From Rahnella sikkimica (GTDB lineage: Bacteria; Pseudomonadota; Gammaproteobacteria; Enterobacterales; Enterobacteriaceae): a stretch of DNA of 64,000 nucleotides. The translations under genes were made by a program, and so were the position numbers. Positions within the stretch are counted from its first letter, which is position 1; each line of letters starts with the position of its first letter. Below the pieces are notes generated by a model. The model was given only the letters and a program-made list of their open reading frames with translations. It had not been told where the DNA came from and ran no database searches. The stretch spans positions 1,116,001 to 1,180,000 of the forward strand of contig NZ_CP019062.1 in NCBI RefSeq assembly GCF_002951615.1, read 5' to 3'. Below, one piece after another: positions 59,490 to 64,000 of this stretch.

Positions 59490-60848
59490 ATGAAAAAATC
59501 ATTAAGAAAAGTCGCACAAAAGTTAAGTGTTTTGACAGTATGTCTGGTGCTGCCTTTTGTAACCCATGCGGATGTTACAAAAAGTGGCACGGAGTGGGCT
59601 AACGCACCTTCGATGAAAGGGCTGGAGTCTGTGGATCTGAAAACTGTGGTCCTGCAGGCCTTTTCCCGCAGCCCGTCGGTCACACAGCAGGCGTACCAGA
59701 TGGGGATCGGCCAGGCGCAGATCCGCGAAGCGCAAAGCGCGTGGTACCCGCAGGTGGGGCTGACCGCCAACACCGGCAGCTCGACACAGCAGGATTCAAC
59801 CAACAGCATGAACAATGCAGCAGCTTATGGCCTGACATTGTCACAGCTGATTTATGATTTCGGCAAAACCAATGCCAGCATCAGCCAGCAGAAATCCGCT
59901 GAAGAAAGCTATCGCTATAAGTTACTGGCCACGATGTCCGACGTTGCAGAGCAAACCGCCACGGCGTATCTGGACGTGCTGAAATATCAGGAACTGACCC
60001 AAGCCGTGGAAGAAAATATCCGCGCGCTGGAAGACGTGCGAAGAATGTCCTCTTTACGTTCTGAGGCCGGATTAACCACCCGCTCTGACGTTTTGCAGGC
60101 ACAGTCGCGCATTTCCGGTATGCGCTCGACCCTGAAACAATATCAGGCGAGCTTATCCGCGGCGAAAGCGCAATTAACCGCACTGACCGGCGTGAGGGCG
60201 AATTATTACAAACCTTTCACAGCGGCAAAATTCAATGATCCCGTGGTGCCGGATAATATCGATTATTCCAAAATTCCGACGGTGCTTTATGCTCAGGCGC
60301 AAAAGGAATCCGCTTCCTTTGAGGTGGACAAAACGAAGTCTGATTATTTGCCGACGCTGAGTTTGCAGGCAAACCGTACGCGTTATGAAACCAAAAATAA
60401 TCCGTACTGGAATAATCAGATTCAGTTACACGTCAGCGCGCCGCTTTATCAGGGCGGCGCAGTGTCTGCGCGTGTGGGTCAGGCCGAAGGGCGTAAAAAT
60501 ATCGCAGGTACGCTGGTTGACCAGGCCAAGCTCGATATTCTGCAAAAAGCCTCAGTGGCGTATGCCAACTGGGCCGGGGCCGAAGGGCAGGCGCAGGCCA
60601 GCGCCGAACAATTGCAGGATTCTGTACGCTCGCGCGATGTGTACAAAAGTGAATATAAGCTCAATCAGCGCACGCTGAATGATTTGCTGAGTGTGGAACA
60701 GGATGTATTCCAGGCGAAGTTCTCGCAAATCAGTGCCAAATATGACAGCGGATATTCACTGGTCAATTACGCCACCGCCGTGAATAACTTATTACCGCAG
60801 TTGGGGATAAATCAGGGCGCGAGTCAGTCTTTACCTGACTTGAAATAG
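59490..60848 (+). CDS. TolC-family outer-membrane channel of a type I secretion system (LapE-like)
   Basis: 452 residues. A signal peptide cleaved after THA is followed by two OEP repeats. Family signs: VVLQAFSRSPSV, REAQSAWYPQVGLTANTGSS, GLTLSQLIYDFGKT, AYLDVLKYQEL, VSAPLYQGGAVSARV and LNQRTLNDLLSVEQDVFQA. AGGAG is 6 nt before the ATG. It lies 98 nt before the giant adhesin gene, the usual order for LapE/BapB-like channels that export BapA/LapA-type adhesins. The inner-membrane partners should lie beyond the right edge. Confidence 0.92.
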   Translation: MKKSLRKVAQKLSVLTVCLVLPFVTHADVTKSGTEWANAPSMKGLESVDLKTVVLQAFSRSPSVTQQAYQMGIGQAQIREAQSAWYPQVGLTANTGSSTQQDSTNSMNNAAAYGLTLSQLIYDFGKTNASISQQKSAEESYRYKLLATMSDVAEQTATAYLDVLKYQELTQAVEENIRALEDVRRMSSLRSEAGLTTRSDVLQAQSRISGMRSTLKQYQASLSAAKAQLTALTGVRANYYKPFTAAKFNDPVVPDNIDYSKIPTVLYAQAQKESASFEVDKTKSDYLPTLSLQANRTRYETKNNPYWNNQIQLHVSAPLYQGGAVSARVGQAEGRKNIAGTLVDQAKLDILQKASVAYANWAGAEGQAQASAEQLQDSVRSRDVYKSEYKLNQRTLNDLLSVEQDVFQAKFSQISAKYDSGYSLVNYATAVNNLLPQLGINQGASQSLPDLK

Positions 60849-60946
60849 TTTACTGTAAATTTTCAGTTATTTAAAAAAGTAACCAATAGCATTCAGTTGC
60901 ATTGGAATAACACCTATCGGGAATAATAAGGATAAAGGAAAATATC

Positions 60947-63900
60947 ATGAGCAGAGTCATGGATATAGTCTCTCGTAAGACATCATTGATAAATGAGTTT
61001 ACTGCACAAGGGAATACTGCTGTTGCGATGAATGAATCGGGCATTGTCGTTATTCATGGCTCAGCAAAAGCGGTAGCCAGTTATGAACGCAGCGGCAATG
61101 ACCTGATTATTCATATGAAAGACGGCTCGGTCATTCGTTGTGCAGGGTATTTCGAGAATATCGGGCAGGATGACGAGAATAAACTGGTCTTTCAGGATGA
61201 AAATCAGGGGCTGACGGAAGTCAGCTTCCCGGATGCTGCCGTCGCTCATGATACGCCTGCCTTTGCCCTTAATGCGGTTGAAACCCCGCTTTCAGGCATT
61301 GAAACGCTGCTGCTGAGCGGCACCGAAGTCACGGTCGAATGGCCGTATTTGCTCGCGGGCGTGCTTGGCGCGGGTGCCGTTGGCGCGTTGCTGGGGCACG
61401 GCGGCGGCGGCACGGACGAAAAGACAAAAGTTATTGATAACACCAAAGATGTTGAAGTCGCGCAGCCGACGTTTCTGGTCACCGATACGCAGGGCGACAA
61501 GCAGGGCATTCTTGCCGATCAGGACGTGACCGACGATACGCGCCCGACGTTTACCGGTACCGGTTATCCGGGTGCAGATATCGCCATCCTGGACACCAGC
61601 GGCAACATCATTGCCACGGCAGTGGTCGGCGCAAACGGGCAGTGGACCGCTCAGCTGGCAGTACAGTCTGCCGGCATACACACCTACATTGTGGTGCAGG
61701 AAAGCAACGGTTCCACCACCACGGCGGGCACCATTACGCTGAACGTGGTGACGACCACCGCGGCCCTGACTATCGACACCATCGCGGGTGACAACGTGCT
61801 GAATGCCGCAGAAGCGGCGGCAGATGTGACGATTTCTGGCAAAAGTGACAACCTGGCCGCAGGCACCACGGTCACCGTGACCCTGAATGGCGCAAGCTGG
61901 CAAACCACCGTGGGCGCAGACGGCGCATGGTCAGTCAGTGTTCCACAGGCCAGTGCCAGCGCACTGCTCAATGGCGTGTATTCCGTGCAGGTCAGCGGCG
62001 TTGATACGGCGGGCAATACCGTCACTTCAACTTCCACCCTGAATGTTGATACCCAGCCTCCTTCGCTGACTATCGGCACGCTGGCGGGCGATAACGTTCT
62101 TAATGCGGCCGAAGCGGGCGCAGACGTTGTGCTGAGCGGCACGTCAACGGCGCAAGCGGGTCAGGTCGTCACCATTACCCTGAACGGCCAGACCTACAGC
62201 GCCACCGTCGGCGCAGACGGCAACTGGTCAGTGAACGTACCCGGGGCACAGGCAGGCGCACTGCAGGACGGGAATGTCACCGTCAGCGCGTCAGTCAGTG
62301 ATGCAGCAGGTAACAGCACGTCCACCACGCAGAATTTACTTGTCGATACCACGGTTCCGGTGATCACCATCAACACCATTGCCGGGGACAATATCCTTAA
62401 CAGCGCCGAGCAGACGCAGGCGCAAATCGTCAGCGGCACCAGCACCGGCGCAGAAGCGGGCGATACAGTCACGCTGATCGTCAACGGCCAGACTTACACC
62501 ACAACGCTGGCGGCGGATGGCTCATGGAGCATCGGTTTACCGGCGTCCGTGTTCAGCGCCGTGGCCGATGGCAGTTACCCGATCAGCGTCAGTATTACCG
62601 ATAAAGCGGGCAATACCGGCTCGCAGAATACTGCCGTACTGGTGTCTTCAGAAACCCCTGAACTGGCGATCAATACCGTTGCGCTTGACGATGTGATTAA
62701 CGCCATTGGGAAAGGCGACGCGCTGATCATCACCGGCACCAGCAACAGCGCCGACGGCACGCCGGTCAGCCTGACGCTCAACGGTGTGACTTACTCCGGC
62801 ACCATCAGCGGCGGAAACTGGTCCGTGACCGTACCGGCCTCCGATGTTTCAAAACTGGGTGAAGCGACCTATACGCTTTCCGCCACCAGCACGGACGCCG
62901 AGGGTAATACCGGCAACACGACGCACAACGTCCTCGTGGATTCTGCGCTTCCGGTCGTGACTATCGCCGTGACGGCGGGCGACAACATTATTAATGCCAC
63001 TGAAATTGAATCCGCGCAGATTGTCAGCGGGAAAGTCTCGAATGCCGCAGCCGGTGATGTTGTCACGGTTACCGTGGGTGGTCATTCCTACACGACTACG
63101 GTTCAGAATGACCTGAGCTGGAGCGTCAGCGTGCCTTCGGCTGACCTGAAAGGCTTTGGCGACGGCGACCTGAATATCACGGCCAGCGTCACCAATCAGA
63201 ATGGCAATACCGGCACCGGTGAGCGCGAAATCAACATCGACGCCGGTCTGCCGGGTCTGCGCATCGACACCGTTGCGGGCGACGATATCGTCAACAGCAT
63301 TGAAATTAATCAAAACCAGATCATCAGCGGCACCAGCTCGGATATCGCGGCGGGCAGCAGTGTCACCGTAACGGTGAACGGAATTGATTACCAGGCAACC
63401 GTCGGCGCGAACGGCGCATGGTCTGCGGCCGTTCCGGCGGCGGATGTGGCGAACTGGCCAGCGGGTCAGTTAGCGATCAGCGTGACCGGCTCTGATGTGT
63501 CGGGCAACAGCGTAACGATCTCCAATAACGTGACCGTGGATCTGAGCAGCGTGGCGATTTCGGTCGATACCATCGCGGCAGACGACATCATTAATGCCGC
63601 TGAAAAAGCGGCAGATCTCACCTTGACCGGCACCACGAACAACGTGGAAGCAGGCCAGACCGTGACCGTGAACTTCGCAGGCCACAATTACACCGCACAG
63701 GTTCAGGCCGACGGCAGCTGGAGCGTCACCGTTCCGGCGGGCGACATGACTTCGCTGAAAGACGGCGACGTAACCGCAACCGTCAGTGTCACCAATGTGG
63801 CAGGCAACAGCGCGAGCGCGGCGAATACCGCGGAAGTCGACGCGTCTGCGCCAACGCTGACCCTCAACGTGATTGCCGGTGACAATGTGCTGAACAGCGC

Positions 63901-64000
63901 GGAAGCGGGCGCGGACGTTGTGCTGAGCGGCACGTCGACTGCCGAAGCGGGTCAGACGGTGACGATTACACTCAACGGCCAGACCTACACCGCGACCGTT
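60947..64000 (+). CDS. Giant BapA-like biofilm adhesin, N-terminal 1,018 codons (runs off the right edge)
   Basis: ATG 60947 follows AAAGGA. Residues 1-125 match the BapA prefix domain (RKTSLINEFTAQGN, VIHGSAKAVASYERSGNDL, FQDENQGLTEVSFPD). A hydrophobic Gly/Ala stretch at about 134-155 ends in a run of Gly. A linker precedes Ig-like repeats of 98-100 residues, each starting near a T-x-A-x-D-D/N-x-x-N motif. No classical signal peptide, as expected for type I secretion. The protein remains open at the edge. It should sit at the surface, retained by the N-terminal module, and promote biofilm. Confidence 0.92.
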   Translation, partial: MSRVMDIVSRKTSLINEFTAQGNTAVAMNESGIVVIHGSAKAVASYERSGNDLIIHMKDGSVIRCAGYFENIGQDDENKLVFQDENQGLTEVSFPDAAVAHDTPAFALNAVETPLSGIETLLLSGTEVTVEWPYLLAGVLGAGAVGALLGHGGGGTDEKTKVIDNTKDVEVAQPTFLVTDTQGDKQGILADQDVTDDTRPTFTGTGYPGADIAILDTSGNIIATAVVGANGQWTAQLAVQSAGIHTYIVVQESNGSTTTAGTITLNVVTTTAALTIDTIAGDNVLNAAEAAADVTISGKSDNLAAGTTVTVTLNGASWQTTVGADGAWSVSVPQASASALLNGVYSVQVSGVDTAGNTVTSTSTLNVDTQPPSLTIGTLAGDNVLNAAEAGADVVLSGTSTAQAGQVVTITLNGQTYSATVGADGNWSVNVPGAQAGALQDGNVTVSASVSDAAGNSTSTTQNLLVDTTVPVITINTIAGDNILNSAEQTQAQIVSGTSTGAEAGDTVTLIVNGQTYTTTLAADGSWSIGLPASVFSAVADGSYPISVSITDKAGNTGSQNTAVLVSSETPELAINTVALDDVINAIGKGDALIITGTSNSADGTPVSLTLNGVTYSGTISGGNWSVTVPASDVSKLGEATYTLSATSTDAEGNTGNTTHNVLVDSALPVVTIAVTAGDNIINATEIESAQIVSGKVSNAAAGDVVTVTVGGHSYTTTVQNDLSWSVSVPSADLKGFGDGDLNITASVTNQNGNTGTGEREINIDAGLPGLRIDTVAGDDIVNSIEINQNQIISGTSSDIAAGSSVTVTVNGIDYQATVGANGAWSAAVPAADVANWPAGQLAISVTGSDVSGNSVTISNNVTVDLSSVAISVDTIAADDIINAAEKAADLTLTGTTNNVEAGQTVTVNFAGHNYTAQVQADGSWSVTVPAGDMTSLKDGDVTATVSVTNVAGNSASAANTAEVDASAPTLTLNVIAGDNVLNSAEAGADVVLSGTSTAEAGQTVTITLNGQTYTATV
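61772..64000 (+). repeat. Tandem Ig-like repeats inside the adhesin (period about 300 nt)
   Basis: Repeat starts at 61772, 62072, 62369, 62669, 62963, 63263, 63563 and 63863, so the period is 294-300 nt. The eighth unit is cut by the window edge. Units two and eight share long near-identical DNA (gacgttgtgctgagcggcac and gtcagg/gtcaga segments), more alike than neighbours, which points to duplication or gene conversion. Confidence 0.9.

Noticed and set aside
61292..63933. Minus-strand frames opposite the adhesin
   Set aside because: They recur with the repeat period and are antisense shadows of the Ig-like units.

Overview
The window is chromosomal DNA from an enterobacterium of the order Enterobacterales. 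Three things support this: the ydbK-ydbJ-hslJ gene order known from Escherichia, a DUF1471 protein nearly identical in pattern to YahO, and Enterobacterales-type Hcp remnants. The genes that look like non-Escherichia accessory cargo (siaABCD, long-form efeUOB, a BapA-type adhesin, several sulfur-compound ABC systems) fit a Yersiniaceae such as Rahnella. That genus-level guess is inference only. No tRNA, rRNA, CRISPR array, prophage or intact insertion sequence was seen. Layout: 1-4337 carries partial ydbK, ydbJ, hslJ, a pirin gene and its divergent LysR gene. 4362-4930 is a large intergenic repeat. 5014-8623 holds a YahK-like alcohol dehydrogenase, a TetR-EamA efflux pair with a clear operator, a small membrane protein and yahO. 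8926-11838 is a siaABCD-type biofilm/c-di-GMP signalling operon whose phosphatase has a soluble CBS-like input region. 12098-15348 is a tightly overlapping four-gene operon (LpxH-like phosphoesterase, ceramide-glucosyltransferase-like enzyme, DedA protein, GT2 enzyme) that looks like an uncharacterised glycolipid pathway. 15578-19722 is efeUOB behind a Fur-like site. 19779-21619 is a LysR/SDR divergent pair. 21640-23460 is an AT-rich islet with a decayed hcp and a small membrane protein; a second islet of the same design lies at 49590-50480. 23545-32904 is a peptide-type ABC importer with sulfur and amino-acid enzymes (D-cysteine desulfhydrase, rhodanese, ornithine-cyclodeaminase-like protein, M20 hydrolase), followed by its divergent GntR regulator at 32905-33570. 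33660-38571 pairs a DASS carboxylate transporter with a three-domain NADH:fumarate-reductase-like flavoprotein behind an FNR-like site. 39313-47857 is a second peptide-type importer with an M19 dipeptidase, divergent from a bisC-like molybdoenzyme gene broken by a 1-nt frameshift. 47875-49514 is another LysR/oxidoreductase pair. 50605-55578 holds a cystine-type ABC importer, a PatB/MalY C-S lyase and a solute-binding protein with no signal peptide. 55802-56440 is a nitroreductase. 57129-64000 holds two unusual LuxR-type regulators, a long AT-rich leader, a TolC-family protein and the start of a giant BapA-like adhesin with about 100-residue Ig-like repeats. How the parts work together: two themes recur. 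One is scavenging of sulfur compounds: two Dpp-type importers, a cystine importer, dcyD-like, rhodanese, patB and bisC-like genes. The other is surface attachment: siaABCD, the LuxR-type regulators and the TolC plus adhesin pair. A composite intergenic repeat occurs three times, at or near gene 3' ends, with the two long copies inverted relative to each other. Start codons were set from ribosome-binding-site spacing and family alignment from memory; no database search was possible.
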